DNA of 64,000 nucleotides from the NCBI GenBank assembly GCA_035041965.1, contig JAPYMA010002474.1, positions 1-64,000 of the forward strand, in the 5' to 3' direction. Numbering within the stretch: position 1 is the first letter of the stretch; each line of letters opens with the position of its first letter. Position numbers and translations under genes: made by a program. This document shows, piece after piece, positions 13,701-25,526 of the stretch. The notes beneath the pieces were generated by a model. That model was not told the origin of the DNA, did not search any database, and was given only the letters and a program-made list of their open reading frames with translations. The stretch comes from Anisakis pegreffii. Lineage: Eukaryota; Nematoda; Chromadorea; Rhabditida; Anisakidae.

Positions 13701-14146
13701 ACCGTAAGTCTATAAGAAAGTTGCAAAAATGTGAACTGTAAACATGAAAATTTGAAAGAAAATGCTCTTAATTACATGGTTTTGCTTCTACCAAAGATCC
13801 ACAAACATTCCTAAAATTTCAGAATGAATCGTGAACTTTTTAAAAATGGTCTACGATAAGGGACCGAATTCATTAAAGAGCTTCCAGAAGAAGGAAATAT
13901 ATGTGTACATGATTTTTAATGAAAATATTACATAAAATTTAGGAATCCAAACATAACGATGACATTGGCAACGTAAAAACAGTGCTAATTACCTCAAAGC
14001 AGCATCGAAAAGATTTTCCTTGACATAAGCTAACTTCATAATTGGTATGAGATCATTTTTTACGATGTTGTGTTCACCACACAAACGACGTGCCAAACCA
14101 GAAGATGTATCATATCGTAAAAAACGAATCAATTCTCGAATACTTT
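4768..14146 (-). CDS. tim-1: TIMELESS/Tof1-family replication fork protein (5' exon not found)
   Basis: TIMELESS pairs with TIPIN, stabilises replication forks and supports checkpoint signalling and cohesion in the nucleus. Exons, 5' to 3': 13993-14146, 13622-13709, 13135-13227, 12816-about 12949, 12555-12710, 12178-12389, 11908-12109, 11511-11621, 11161-11312, 10928-11087, 10550-10715, 10305-10446, 9992-10172, 9715-9917, 9436-9550, 9088-9314, 8751-8860, 8418-8535, 8082-8188, 7858-7969, 7614-7696, 7366-7480, 7098-7192, 6714-6825, 6298-6385, 5980-6060, 5442-5513, 4768-4911. Nearly all phases agree; the acceptor of the fourth exon is uncertain (12949 or 12935). Family landmarks are SIRELIRFLRYD and RLTVNLCQPTI near the N-terminus, SFAGSYVMKGVKAL, LYRSARLLWPFDHIFGS, acidic DDELDEDESDDEE, LKWYVYLLNDYETN, ELLFWKGPKECYDLEHGYGS, and a basic-acidic tail KRRIVLSDDEAE. 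About 1,240 residues are seen. The preceding exon with the start codon (about 30 residues, ending one base into a Glu codon) was not located. Confidence 0.95.
6714..8860 (-). other. tim-1: Four exon-pair helical modules within tim-1
   Basis: Eight consecutive exons encode four copies of a two-part module. The first part resembles W-x-E-L-x-x-E-L-x-x-L-x-x-x-Y (exons 8751-8860, 8082-8188, 7614-7696, 7098-7192). The second resembles I-V-D-Y-I-x-x-R-L-S-E-x-R-x-R-x-x-I-x-x-x-L-x-x-x-G (exons 8418-8535, 7858-7969, 7366-7480, 6714-6825). Every first-part exon starts with one base completing a split codon and ends one base into the next; every second-part exon starts with two bases and ends two bases in. 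The second copy has lost the Trp. In the human protein I recall two such modules, the second lying in the PARP1-binding region. Confidence 0.85.
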
Positions 14147-15302
14147 CTAAAAAAAATGATAAACTTAAATGCAGAAAACCTTAAACATGCACAGTGATAA
14201 CATAAGGTTCTGAACGTAATCTGATTATTAAAATCGTTTTCCAGATGTTTTATTTATCAAGAAAGTACTTACTTATTGTTAAACACAAGTTCATAGTACT
14301 CAATTATTTGATTCCCAAACTCCCAAAAACAACTCTAAGAACAAACCAAAGCAATCAGATTCCGGGCTGTAGGTCCCATTTTCCAAGAACCCTAGCCCAT
14401 TGATAATGGATTGTATTTGCGATTCCATTTGAAGTGATGAATATAGTGCCGATTATCGAGACGAGAATATCGGGGTCAAAAATCGTTACGACAAAATGAG
14501 CAACGTAATACTTCAAATGGGATGAAAGTTCCTGAATGCAACCTCATTATAATGAAAACGAAACACAGATAGTACGTAAACGATTTTGGTAATTCTATAT
14601 ATCTTCAGTCAAATTGCAAACCAGTGAACGACTATTGAGATTCATATACCTTTGGAGGTACTCTAACTAAACTGTCAACCGAGCAAGTGTTGTTAGCTGA
14701 TCTAATAACGAGTAATTGGAACAAATTTATTCACACTTCTTTCCAGTTTCCTTTTTTGCACCTTCACTATTTGTATTCATTTTTTCCCGCATTTGCGAAA
14801 ACAAGCAGCTGTGCAATTAATCTGAAACTGCATATGTTTGCCAGGAAATCAACATTTCTGGAATCCTTCGAATGTTGCTGATTGTGAGGTGGGTAAAGGT
14901 ACAGACTGGGTACAGATACAGGCTTGCATCTAGCCTCAGTTTTAAGCTTGCAATTAGTTTTGACACATACCTCAGGAGACCAAGTACATGCTATGCGAAC
15001 CGAGAGTGAATGTTGTTGACCAATGATACAAGAGCACTGCTGCGAACTGTAAAAACTACCTTAAAATTTTCAACTTAACCTAGTTTGAGAATGAGATGAA
15101 ACTCGAATATGAACTTCAACATGAGTCTAAGCAGGTGAACTTGACGTCAGCCGATCCCTGGATGAAGACGTTGTTTCACAGCTCTCTTTGCATATTTACA
15201 ACTGCTTTTTCGAACGAAAAGAAACGTCGAATTCAAACTAAGGTTAATATTAGTTGAAATGAATCCATGCTGTACTGTATCGACGTGCTGGGCAGTGATG
15301 GT
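14147..15302. other. Upstream intron or flank of TIMELESS gene
   Basis: This should contain or precede the missing first coding exon of the minus-strand TIMELESS gene, but no stretch on the minus strand reads like the conserved N-terminus and ends in the required phase. The donor-like site near 14264 and another near 14977 were tested and gave stops. Confidence 0.4.
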
Positions 15303-15558
15303 GGCACTTTTTTACTTTGGGGGGGGTCGCACGCGAGCAAGCTCGCGCATGCCACGCCTACTGCGCATGGCCTCATTCCAAGGTGACCTCAGCCTCATGT
15401 AAGCGTAGCATCAGATCGCTCGATGCTACAGCAGAGGCTAGCAAGTGAACTCAGGCTTAGGCTTAGGCTGAGACTACGCTTGGGCTGAAGCCATGCGCAG
15501 TAGGCGTGGCATGCGCGAGCTTGCTCGCGTGCGACTCCCCCCAAAGCAAAAAAGTGCC
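15303..15558. mobile_element. Palindromic MITE with 69-bp terminal inverted repeats
   Basis: The left arm (15303-15371) begins GGCACTTTTTTACTTTGG and the right arm (15490-15558) is its reverse complement with only two differing bases. Beyond the arms the inversion continues imperfectly (GTGATG on the left, CATCAT on the right). The 118-bp centre carries TTAGGC repeats and no open frame. It can form a very long hairpin and has no coding capacity, so it is a non-autonomous DNA element. No clear target-site duplication was seen; the superfamily is unknown. Confidence 0.9.
15453..15469 (+). repeat. Interstitial telomere-like TTAGGC repeat
   Basis: Inside the MITE the sequence AGGCTTAGGCTTAGGCT contains about 2.7 units of TTAGGC, the telomere repeat of most nematodes. 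It is short and could be chance, but the neighbouring bases also carry related AGGCT words. Confidence 0.55.
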
Positions 15559-15572
15559 TCATCATCATATTG

Positions 15573-15574
15573 CA
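15573..15574 (+). promoter_or_regulatory. Probable spliced-leader trans-splice acceptor
   Basis: The sequence CATATTGCAG ends three bases before an ATG that opens an RGG-rich frame. No upstream exon on the plus strand is recognised, which fits trans-splicing of a leader at this point. Confidence 0.45.
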
Positions 15575-15577
15575 GTC

Positions 15578-15671
15578 ATGTCTTCAAGTGAGATCACAAC
15601 CCGTGGTGGTTTTGGCAAATTTGATCGGGGACGTGGTGGAGGAGGGAGAGGATTTCATGGAAGAGGAAGAG
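15578..15671 (+). CDS. First exon of an RGG-box (RNA-binding-like) protein
   Basis: The ATG at 15578 follows a good acceptor by three bases and opens MSSSEITTRGGFGKFDRGRG, followed by more GGGRGF and HGRGRG. RGG/RG-rich tails of this sort bind RNA and are common in nucleolar and mRNA-binding proteins (fibrillarin, GAR1, helicases). A donor-like GAG|GTCATT near 15671 would end the exon; after it the frame becomes Phe-rich and stops at 15706. No second exon could be identified in the following 3.5 kb, so the family is unknown and the gene may be broken. The MITE ends only 16 bases before the acceptor, so it occupies the promoter position. Confidence 0.5.
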
Positions 15672-15706
15672 GTCATTTCTTTTTTGATTTCATTTGGTTT
15701 CGTTAA

Positions 15707-18700
15707 AAGTGATCATTGGATGTGCTGTAACTATTGTCCGTATTTTTATCATTGCAGTTATCAGTTTTTCTGATAAGATTATTATGACGACTAATGTCAT
15801 TGTTATTGTTGTTGTTATTGTTTTTCGATTGTAATTTTTTGATTGTCTATTTGAATGAATTTATTGCACTGCAAATGTAATACCACCAATCTCTTTCATG
15901 TTCGTTTTTCAAGCGTATTTATATGTACTCGTTGCAATTCAGTTATTATATTAGAAGAACAGTTAGAATCTGGCGTATCAGCCAGTTTTTCAGTGGGGTT
16001 GATATGTTTTTGTATAGCAAGTGCTGTGGTTGTTTTGTATTTACTGTGCACCAAAGCGTCTTTTCGAAGCAAGCGTTTCGCATCCGTTTGAATGTTTGGT
16101 AGGAAGAAGTTTAGTGGGATGGAAGGAAGCGAGAAAAGAATGTCTTTTCCATTTCATAATAGTTTATCTTGTTGTTGTTGTTCATTGTTGTTGTTGAGAT
16201 TTTATTCGAGATGATTCAATTATTGCCTAAAATAAAGTGCCTAAAATATATATGTTGTCTGTCGGTTTTGCTTACTTTCTGAGAAATACCAATTTTCTGT
16301 AGGTACCTTAGTTGCTCAGCAGCGTTCATTTCAATACACTGTACTCTTACACTGCACAATAGGTCAATACTGTCCAGTACGGTTTGATTTCAGTTCGTGT
16401 TTGTATACATTTGACCTATATTGCTATTCGCGTGAATGCTGTGCAGTATGTATACATCACGATTCATTGAAACCTTCAATGAATAGTTCTACTCTGACAA
16501 TAGCAAAAGACCCAAAACATACATCTTCGAATTTCCGAACAAGGGTTCCATCATATCGTAATCGCACGTTATATGCGCAGATGTCACTGAATTTCATGAA
16601 TATTCACACTTCAGCGAGGTAATCCCTAGAAAATGTTCACGGAGATCTTCAAGTTGAAGACTCTTTCCGATTGAGCTTTTTACGCGCCTCACAATCAGCT
16701 CTTTATGAATTTGATCTGACCATTCATGCTCTGGTCCAGCATTTCCTGGTCCAATTCGGCGGGTTTTAGCTCAGTCCGACAATTCTTGCCTCTACTCGGC
16801 CCGAGCCCGGCTTCTCCAGAGTTCCGGGTGGTAAGCCTGTTTTACAGCATTCATTCAGACCGGAGTAAATCCAAGTCTGAACCCAAGTCTAATTCGAGCA
16901 GATAAAGCAGGAGTACATTCGTGTGTACTGCTGATAACGCATGTTTCTACTAGTAATGCAGTTACTGAGGTGAACAGTTTATGTACGTAATTTGTATGTG
17001 GGTTGTGCTTTCTTTTTTGATCTAATAGTGAGATATTCATGTAGTTGTTAATGTTCCTTCAACTCGACAGGTCGAGCATATGCCTGAGGCTATGAGACGC
17101 CAGTGTATAGTGTTCTAATCTACTTTTTGGTGTTTGTATTCATCTTTTTCGTTTTAATCATTCGATATTTTTGTTCATGATGAGATCGATACCCACTTGC
17201 TATGTTCGATAAGATCGGTTCTGATTTGTGATGGAAATAATATTATAATGAATGGAATGAAAATGGGCTAATTGGTAGTTCTAGAAGTCAGTTCATTCAT
17301 TAAAATCTAGAATCTAGTTCAATTTAAGTGCATAATTAGGTGTACCGTTTAAGCTCGATTTTTTGATATTGAATTTAGGTCAAGATATATTTGAAGATGA
17401 ATGTTTCTTCAATGACGTTATGGTTCGCCCAAAAATTATTGATTGCTAATAAAATTGACTTGTTTTTGAAAGGATTCAAAAGAAATATGTCACAGCATTT
17501 AAGGCTGGTGTGAAATTTACATATGAAAGACAACAGTTATGATGATTAATATGTATCATAAGATTAACTTAATAACAGGTGCACTGAACTTTGAAGTTCA
17601 TCCACTTTCACAATGTCGCAGTTTTCAGCACATCGTTTCGCCTGGGCTTTCACTGAATCTCAGGCTTTGTGCTCCATCGGAATTGAAGAAGAAAGTTTCT
17701 GTTTTGATAAGTAAGACATTTTGATAATGCAACATTAAAGTTTGATATGAGTACCGTGAGGTGAAGGTTTTATTCGCACGATCGAGTTCACTTGGAATGT
17801 GAACGTGAACATGTTAACGTTCTTTGCGTTTGAACAGTCGCACTTTGAAACCTTCTAGTGGTGTGTTGATCAGAAAACTTATTTTAAAAATATTGTATTG
17901 TTTCAGGCTATTTTGTTTAAGTTGTGTTATTTTTTAAAATATGTATAACATTCATAAGTAATACTGCTCACGGTTAACTTTCAATTACAACTTGGTATGT
18001 GCTTAGTGTTGACATAATTTGGTTACGGACGGTTCTATTATTATTTACAGAAATTGTGCCAGCATTAGATGGCGGATGTTAGATCGAAGTGAATGAAGAG
18101 CAGTGCAACGATTGATTCAAGTTATGAATCAATCCGCTCACTAGCATGCTACTCAACCAAATGCTGTTTAGTGTCACATTTTAGTCGATTGAACGCAACG
18201 AATCATTTTTCATGTAAATCTTCTTGATTTACTATCTTAACTGAATTTGTACTTACAATATATGAGCTGTTGTTACTCGAGAGCAGAGAGTGTTAAATAT
18301 GATGAGTTTTGGTCTGATGAGAGAGACGGAAGAGATGAAGGAAGTAAAATTATGGAATCGGAATGATGCAGTGTGATCGGATCGATGACGGTATGCTTTG
18401 AGACTGGGTTGGAGTGGCAGTGATAACGAGAAACAGGAAAATGTGTTGTGAAATGAATTGAAAAGAGCATTGACTAGACATGACAATTGTAGGAAAAGAT
18501 CACGTGATTGAATAAGTAACAATGAATGGGGAGGAGACATCAGATCTATAGATATATACGGTTTAGATGAGCAACGAACGCAGATAGCTGTTATATGCGG
18601 AGATGTGTTGATGTTGAGATGAGTGGTGTGAGTCTGTGTGTATGGCATTCGTGTGATCACATCAGCTGACAGACCTAATGGTGGTGTGTGTTGGGTGTTT

Positions 18701-19227
18701 TAGATGGTGTTCTGGTTATGGTGACATTTCAAGTAAGCATATGTGGTGACATTTGAGGTCTGAGGGTTTAAGGCATTTGCATGTGCTAGTTGTGTTTGTA
18801 ATTTACTTTAATTAATTCGTGTTGATTCTTACGTAACTAATCGATCTTGTTGATAATAAATTTTAAACGATACGATACTGATGCTTTTGTGATGACGATC
18901 ATCGGGATTGAATACTTTTAATCGTTTCGTTTCAACATACGCCAGTTTTTTGTTGTTTTTCATCGATGTCTGTAAGTGAGCGATGAAGGTTCTTCATGAA
19001 CATTTCAACAGTTTCAGCTTTGGATTTCTGTACAAAGATCCGTTGCCGGTATTTTCAAATCTGTGATACTGTATAACTGTCATCATTATTAGCTTCAAAA
19101 TCCGCGCAGTTTCAGTTGTTTGTCTCATAAATTTCACAAAAACTGCCACTCATACATATATTGATTGATTGATATTCAAAAACAGATATTACCAAATAAT
19201 AAATCGACCATAAATCAAACCCATTCA
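15707..19227. other. Noncoding or unassigned stretch
   Basis: No coding exon is recognised with confidence. It contains TTG-repeat patches (15800-15830, 16165-16195) and several isolated open frames without family resemblance. The last part should carry the promoter and leader of the ubiquitin-conjugating enzyme gene; a CAAAAACAG acceptor lies about 40 bases before its ATG. Confidence 0.4.
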
Positions 19228-21006
19228 ATGAATACTTCCTCGATTACGAACGCCTCATCCTCATCGTTACTCACCAGTACATCTGCTTCATCGGCTGGTG
19301 CTGTTCGAGCACTTTCGCTCGAGCTCAAAAGTCTTCAGACAACACCTGTCGAGGGCTTCACCGTTACAGCTAGTGACGATAATATCTTCGTTTGGACTGT
19401 CGCCATCTTCGGGCCCCCTGGAACAATGTATCAGGTTTGACTGGCATTCATTGTTCGAAGTATCCATTTACTTCTATCGGCTCAAGGTTTCATTGTTTCA
19501 TTTGTCCTCATTTTCTGTGGCATCGTGCAGCGTAGTGCTATTCTTTTCAGGGCGGATATTTTAAAGCGATACTCAAGTTCCCGTCCAATTATCCTTACGC
19601 ACCACCTTCTGTGAAATTCCTTAGTAAAGTGTGGCATCCAAACGTTTATGAGGTTTGTTGATTTGTTTATTCGTTGCTCTATGCATCGTTTTATACCAAA
19701 TGCTGCCAAGATGAACCATTCGATGTGACAAGAAGACGGCATCAAGATCAGTGCTGATCTAGTGACTATACGAAGAATCGTCATTATGCTTATTGAATGT
19801 GACGGTGTAATATCTTATTGCTTTTATTGTTATTGAACATTAGTCTATTTTATTACTTATTCAATGGTAGTGTATTGCCGTAACTGCTTCTTTGATCATT
19901 CATCGATTCGTTCACTAATGATAATTTTCGTTAAGAATGGTGATCTATGCATTAGTATATTGCATCCTCCAGTTGACGACCCACATAGCGGTGAGTTAGC
20001 ATGTGAACGCTGGAATCCCACGCAGAACGTGAGGTACGTTCATTCATTCATTTATTTATTTTATTGTCGTTTGCTGTTGGTGTTTCTTAGTGAACCATTA
20101 CTTCAAGTACAGTTCATTTTTGAAGTATAAATCTCAAATATTGACAAACCAATTTGCTCATTTCTTATTCATTCGTTATTACGAACCGAGAGTCAAATTA
20201 TACGTTTATGTTCATTTGAGGACGATTTTGTTATCAGTGATATCGTTGTTAAACGAACCAAATACTTCATCACCAGCTAATGTAGATGCGTCAGTTATGT
20301 ATCGCCGTTGGAAAGAGTCGAATGGCAAAGATGACGAATATGCTCGTATTGTTAGGTCGGTTGATTGGCACTTATTAATGACTATTTTCTAGACTAATGA
20401 TTTGATGTGATGCACATTATCAATTGAAAAGATATTATTCCAGTTTATGGCAATTATCTTGAATTAAGGAAACAAGTGGAATTAAGTCGAGTGGATGCTG
20501 AAAAAGATGGAGTTGTGGTACCGGAAACACTAGAGGAATATTGCGTTAAAACAAATCCAAAACCTAATGATGAAGATATGGATGCGTTCGATCTAGATGA
20601 GGATTATTATGATTACGGCGACGAGACTGGTATGAAATTAAGCTATTTTCATTCCGTGTTATATTTCAGTATCAATACACACACTTTTTCATTTCTATCT
20701 CGTAACTTCATCGTCGATTAATTTTAAAATTAACTTAACATTTTAAATTGTCTTTAAATTTCAAAGATTATTGGAGAACCTATTGATGAGAAAAGCAGAA
20801 GTTTATAACAAAAACTTCAAATTACTTTGTTGATTACTTTCATTGTTTTATAACATATTTGAAGAATGTTCTAGATTGTTGTTGGTTCTCTATGGTAACA
20901 AGTTAGGAAAACTGAACTTTTTGTTTACGTTAATGAATAAATTTGTTGAGATGATGAGGACGAGTATGAAGAAAATGCCGAAGATAGTGGTCAAGGAGAA
21001 AATTAA
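19228..21006 (+). CDS. ubc-3: Cdc34/UBE2R-type ubiquitin-conjugating enzyme E2
   Basis: This E2 passes ubiquitin to substrates of SCF (cullin-RING) ligases, controlling cell-cycle regulators in nucleus and cytosol. Six exons: 19228-19434, 19551-19652, 19936-20033, 20221-20355, 20469-20629, 20951-21006; all phases join to give 252 residues. The ATG at 19228 is the first in frame; a Ser/Thr/Ala-rich leader precedes the UBC fold. HPN lies at residues 98-100 and the catalytic Cys at about 108 in [16 protein letters not shown]. The acidic-loop insertion typical of Cdc34/UBE2R ([17 protein letters not shown]) is present, followed by [20 protein letters not shown]. The C-terminal tail is strongly acidic, as in Cdc34, where it contacts cullin. 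The Ser-rich N-terminal extension is longer than in human UBE2R1. Identity to this subfamily is secure; the gene symbol follows the worm orthologue. Confidence 0.97.
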
Positions 21007-22104
21007 TGGAGGATGTTTATCGATTCACTTTAAGTGAATAGGGCATTGTGGAAGGATAGTATTTGTCGATGACGATTGCATTGCAGTTAATGATCCACTG
21101 AGTGATTGATTTGATTATCTTACTTCTGTAATGTAGCATCGTTTCGTTCATCATTTTATACATTGTCTATTATCAGTTTGTCTAATTCTCCTTCACGTTA
21201 CGATTAGAATGTTTAAAATATTATGATCATCCACTTGTTGAAATAAGTCCATTTTTATCTGCAATACTGATGTGAAAATGATGCATGCTGTCGAAATTTT
21301 ACAGCTACCAGTAGTTTTTATCATAAAAAGTTGTCGTGGATCATTGAGTGATATTTGGTTTTTGTTTTCCACCTAAAGTTACTTCTTGATGAATGGTGAA
21401 GGAACATTTATTCAAACCTTTAAACTAACCGAGACAAATGATTTTAACGTTATGACTCAGTTCGAAAAGGATCAGTCTCAAAGAAAATGTACTCCATTTT
21501 AGGAAAATATTTCTTCCAAATCATTAATTTGGCCATCAGTACTCATTCGCAATATTTCGTTTCTTATTAAAATTCAGATAATTAGGAAATTACTTAACTT
21601 TGAAGGGGACTAAACGGAAGTGAAATGTGTTGTGGTGAGTTTGAATCATTTTTTTGTGACTAGTTTATTGTCGGTTGACTCGTCTTTAAACATTCAACGT
21701 CGAAATTTCATGTCTCGAGTTTTTAAGCCGCACTTTTCTGTGGAATAATTGCAAATGTAGTGAAGAAAGAAGGAGAAAAGAGTGACGTTGTGTTCGGATG
21801 CTGAATTTGGACATCTTTCATCACTAAAATAGCGCTTCGTTTTATCAGGTAGTATTCATCATGTTGTTTAAATTTTGCATACTTCATTCCTGCTGTGGCT
21901 TGTTGATTTAGTTTGAGTTATGCGTAGGTGATATCATTCTCCTTCCTCACTGCCATATTCCTTTACCATTTGATTACACCAATCAGAGAGTTTATGGTTT
22001 GATGTATTCAGTGTTCTCATGTTCAATCTAAGTAATCATCTGTTTTGTTTTATGATATGATATTATTACCAGATATTTTTGTGTATCTTTCATTTACTTA
22101 TTAC

Positions 22105-22146
<42 letters not shown>

Positions 22147-23132
22147 TATTATTTCTACAATCCGTAAATATTCATTTTCGGGATTCACCTGTGAATGTCT
22201 TCCTCTCTTCTCATTCTTCTTTCCCTCATTTTTATTCGAGCATTTTCGTTTAATTCATTCCTCCCATCTCTCTTTATTGCCTTATATTGCCGTTTGCAAT
22301 CACGGCTGATGTTTACGCGATTGATTGCTCGATTATATGGAAAAATGTGGATTGAACGTATTATTTAGTGGCTATTTTAATTGATGTTTGATATGTTCAA
22401 ATTGATGATATTATATTATTGACCTACTTCATTTATCAGCGGATACGTTTGAGTTGTATGTTGTGATACTATTATTGCTATTGTTAGAAGGGAATCAATT
22501 TGTTTTGCTATTACGATCTTTAGTTTTTGAATTCCACTTCCAGTCGGATACGTAAAGAATGACTGCGCAAACTTTCGTACGTAATTCAACAGCAGTAATA
22601 GTGTCGTTTACTTTTTTCAGTGTCATGAGAAAGAGACTGGTAACATTGATGGGGTTTGAATGATGCAGTTATGTGGGTGTTTGCTGTGATGAATGATGAA
22701 ATAGTTTTTTAGCATGATATCAGTTATGGTAGTTTTGAGGTGATGGGAGGGTGGTGGTCTGTCTAGTCAGCAAGATATCTGGTTCTGATTTATAAAGGTA
22801 GTTACGGTTATTTTTTGTTGCAAAATGAACGCATTCGCGCATGATTTTGAAGGTGATGTTTATGTTCCTCGATTTGTAAAGAAAATGAAGAAAGAAATAA
22901 ACTATTTTTTTTAATCTTTAAAATCTCTTTTTGGGGTTCATTTTTCTTCTATAATCATCGTTCGTTTACGTTTATCGAATATATATTGAATTGTTGCCGT
23001 CATTGTTTCACCATCAGAAATTCGGACGGTACTGTCACTCATTCACGACTTGAATGTTGGAGTGACATAAGCGTTCATCACTTGTAAAAGGTTATAATTG
23101 CAGTTGTAGTGTTACCAACGAAATGTATAAGT
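21007..23132. other. Intergenic stretch between E2 and LSM6 genes
   Basis: This holds the 3' untranslated region of the E2 gene and the upstream region of LSM6. No gene is recognised apart from an (ATT)n microsatellite at 22102-22153. The 2.2-kb spacing argues against the two genes forming a tight nematode operon. Confidence 0.5.
22102..22153. repeat. (ATT)n microsatellite
   Basis: About 17 trinucleotide units of ATT with two ACT interruptions. The poly-Ile open frame through it is a product of the repeat. Confidence 0.95.
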
Positions 23133-23168
23133 TCTCTTACAGATACACTTAAAAATGTTCTCTTACAG
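23133..23168 (+). promoter_or_regulatory. Duplicated splice-acceptor sequence before LSM6
   Basis: The sequence GTTCTCTTACAGAT occurs twice here, 25-26 bp apart (AGTTCTCTTACAGATAC, then TGTTCTCTTACAGATCC). Each copy is a good polypyrimidine-AG acceptor. The second AG lies 21 bases before the LSM6 ATG, the position expected for spliced-leader addition. Confidence 0.5.
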
Positions 23169-23189
23169 ATCCTAAGCGAGAAAATTTCA

Positions 23190-24010
23190 ATGAGTCGGCG
23201 ACAGAATCCAAGTGAATTTCTGAAGCAAATTATCGGGAAACCGGTTGTTGTTAAACTCAACTCTGGTGTAGATTACAGAGGTTTGTGTTCTGCGGTTCGT
23301 TTGATTCAGAGGGTGTTATGGGTCAGAAAGCTGGTTCTTCTGCAGTTTTGACGTGTTGAACTGACATTTTCCTAAAGTGTTGTAACGTTTAGGCGTGAGT
23401 GAAAATTTGAAGATTCAAAACAGATAAATAAGAGCAGATTTACACGGAACTATCAAATCCTAGTTGCTTAGCAATCGCTAATTGCAGTGAATGCATGTGT
23501 AACAGTCAGCAGTAACGATGCCTTCAGTTTAGTTTTGCATATGTTTTACTGCTGCTTCAAGTAATGAGGCAAAGCTATGTGGGTGCTATTATCAAACGAT
23601 GCATTATTATGTATTCCAGAAGTTAAATGGTCGTATTTCTTGTGGAAAACAAGACTACTGCATCTGTTGTTGAACAAATCTCGTTATTGAAGTTGTCTCA
23701 CGTGTGTTGAATGCGGTCATCTTAAGTTTTTCATTTTGAGGAATATTGTCTTGCTTGGATGGCTTCATGAATATTGCACTCGAACAGACTGAGGAATATT
23801 CGAATGGTCAATTGAAAAACAAGTATGGTGATGCGTTCATTCGCGGCAATAATGGTACTTGTCATTCATCACTTTCAGATTTATTTTTTAGTTGGTAGCA
23901 TCAAAATTGACTGAAAGCAATGAGATGACGGAACGAACAATTTTTTAAAGCTTAATCTTCAACGATTGCGTTTGATTTCAGTCTTATACATCAGTACACA
24001 AAGACGGTGA
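23190..24010 (+). CDS. lsm-6: U6 snRNA-associated Sm-like protein LSm6
   Basis: LSm6 is a subunit of two heteroheptameric rings: nuclear LSm2-8, which binds the U6 snRNA 3' end, and cytoplasmic LSm1-7, which promotes decapping and mRNA decay. Three exons (23190-23280, 23741-23854, 23982-24010) join in phase to give 77 residues, the usual length. Sm1 is read in KPVVVKLNSGVDYRGILSC, followed by LDGFMNIALEQTEEY; Sm2 is AFIRGNNVLYIST. The start at 23190 gives MSRRQNPSEFLKQIIG, which matches the family's N-terminus; an open frame continues upstream but crosses the acceptor sites and is not expected to be translated. Very close to animal LSm6 throughout, with no odd residues. Confidence 0.97.
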
Positions 24011-25526
24011 AATCGAACGACGCTGATCGACGTCACGAATGTTGTCTCAATAATCTGAATTTCATTATTCACATTTAAATGTTCATTTGCTGATTCATAT
24101 CAATTTTTGCTCTTCATTGTTCTAAACGACTGTTCTTGTTTCATTATGCGGGATAAACTTCCCTCTGTAATTGTACGCCCATTATTAATGTGTAGGAATT
24201 ATTAGTTATTGCACAGAAACACCGGAAAATTGATCAGTTTTCCGATCGGATGCTAATGCCAATCGTTTGAATGTTTCAAACAAAGCTGAATCGAAATCAT
24301 CTGACCTCATCCTTTAACAGTCAGTAATTAGTTTGGCGAACTTGAGCTTACAGTTGGTCTGACTCTGAGACTGAAAATGACATGAAGAAACCTGCAACAG
24401 TTGTACTTAAGCGATCTTTTCTTTTAGAACTAATAACAAGGATTTCTGGTCGGAATTATGTTTTTTGTGGCTGATGACCAGTGCGAATCGAATATTGCTG
24501 AAAATCATAGAATTATTACTGAAACCTAAACGTGCGTAGTCCTCTCGAGACATTACTCTCATGTTGCTACAGTTAGTTATCGAGTGATCGGCAAATGAAG
24601 ATAGAAGTCATTTTTTTGCCCATAGGTGCATAATGAAATCGTCTTTCTGTTATATATGGCATACCTTGAGAAAATCAAATATGTTTCTCGACCTGAGTAC
24701 TTCTAAACACCAAGGTAAACGTTGCTTGAATACGGCGTTTTTTATTAATGACTGTTTTTGATCACGAGATGTTCTACAACCCCGGATATTAAATGTGAAA
24801 TAAAACAAATGAATGCGTAGATCTTTCGCTTAGTAATGTACACATGAAAAACCCTTTGATTTAATAGCAAAGAACCTTGTCTATCAGGCTGCACCAAGAA
24901 CGAATGGGATCTTTCCATTTACTAACGTATATGCTAATGCCGAAAACAAGAAATCAAATCTATGTCTGGAGCAGTAACCATTGTGATAATTGGGCCAACC
25001 CTATAGGTCTAGCACGTTTGTGACATCTAACCTGCCATTTTATAAATCCAGCAAGTGTGACTGTGCCTTGGAAACATTCGTTAATATTGCTTCAGATGGA
25101 TTATACCTTCATCAAGTGCTACAGGAAAGCACTGTACGAGATCGTTCGCAGTCGTGACGTGAACAGTGATAAAATGAATCATTGAACGAAAGTGGAGACT
25201 GAGCGTTCTTGATGCCATGAACAACCCGAAGAGACTTAGGTCGTAGAAAACGGATTCTGCTATCCTAATGTTATAGTTGCTCAGTTGTGTTCCATCAGAA
25301 TTTGATGAAATATTATAGTCTCTCTAAACAAAAATAAACAAGCAAGTTTCTTGATCAGGCCAACCTTCAAACTGTGATGGCCCACTGTTCAGAAACGAAT
25401 AACTTCATTGTATTGTAGTGGATTTTGACCAAACGGAATTTCGCTCGGACCTCATCACCACTGCATAGGGTTTTCGCTTAATATGCTGCATACTATTTTG
25501 ACGTTTCAGTTTATGACGTGTCACAG
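24011..25526. other. Noncoding stretch
   Basis: No gene is recognised on either strand. A short perfect hairpin (GGAAAA/TTTTCC around an 8-base loop) lies near 24223-24242. Confidence 0.4.

Noticed and set aside
18253..18660. 135-residue minus-strand open frame
   Set aside because: Ser/His/Thr-rich product of a G/A-rich plus strand, with no motif and no supporting splice context.
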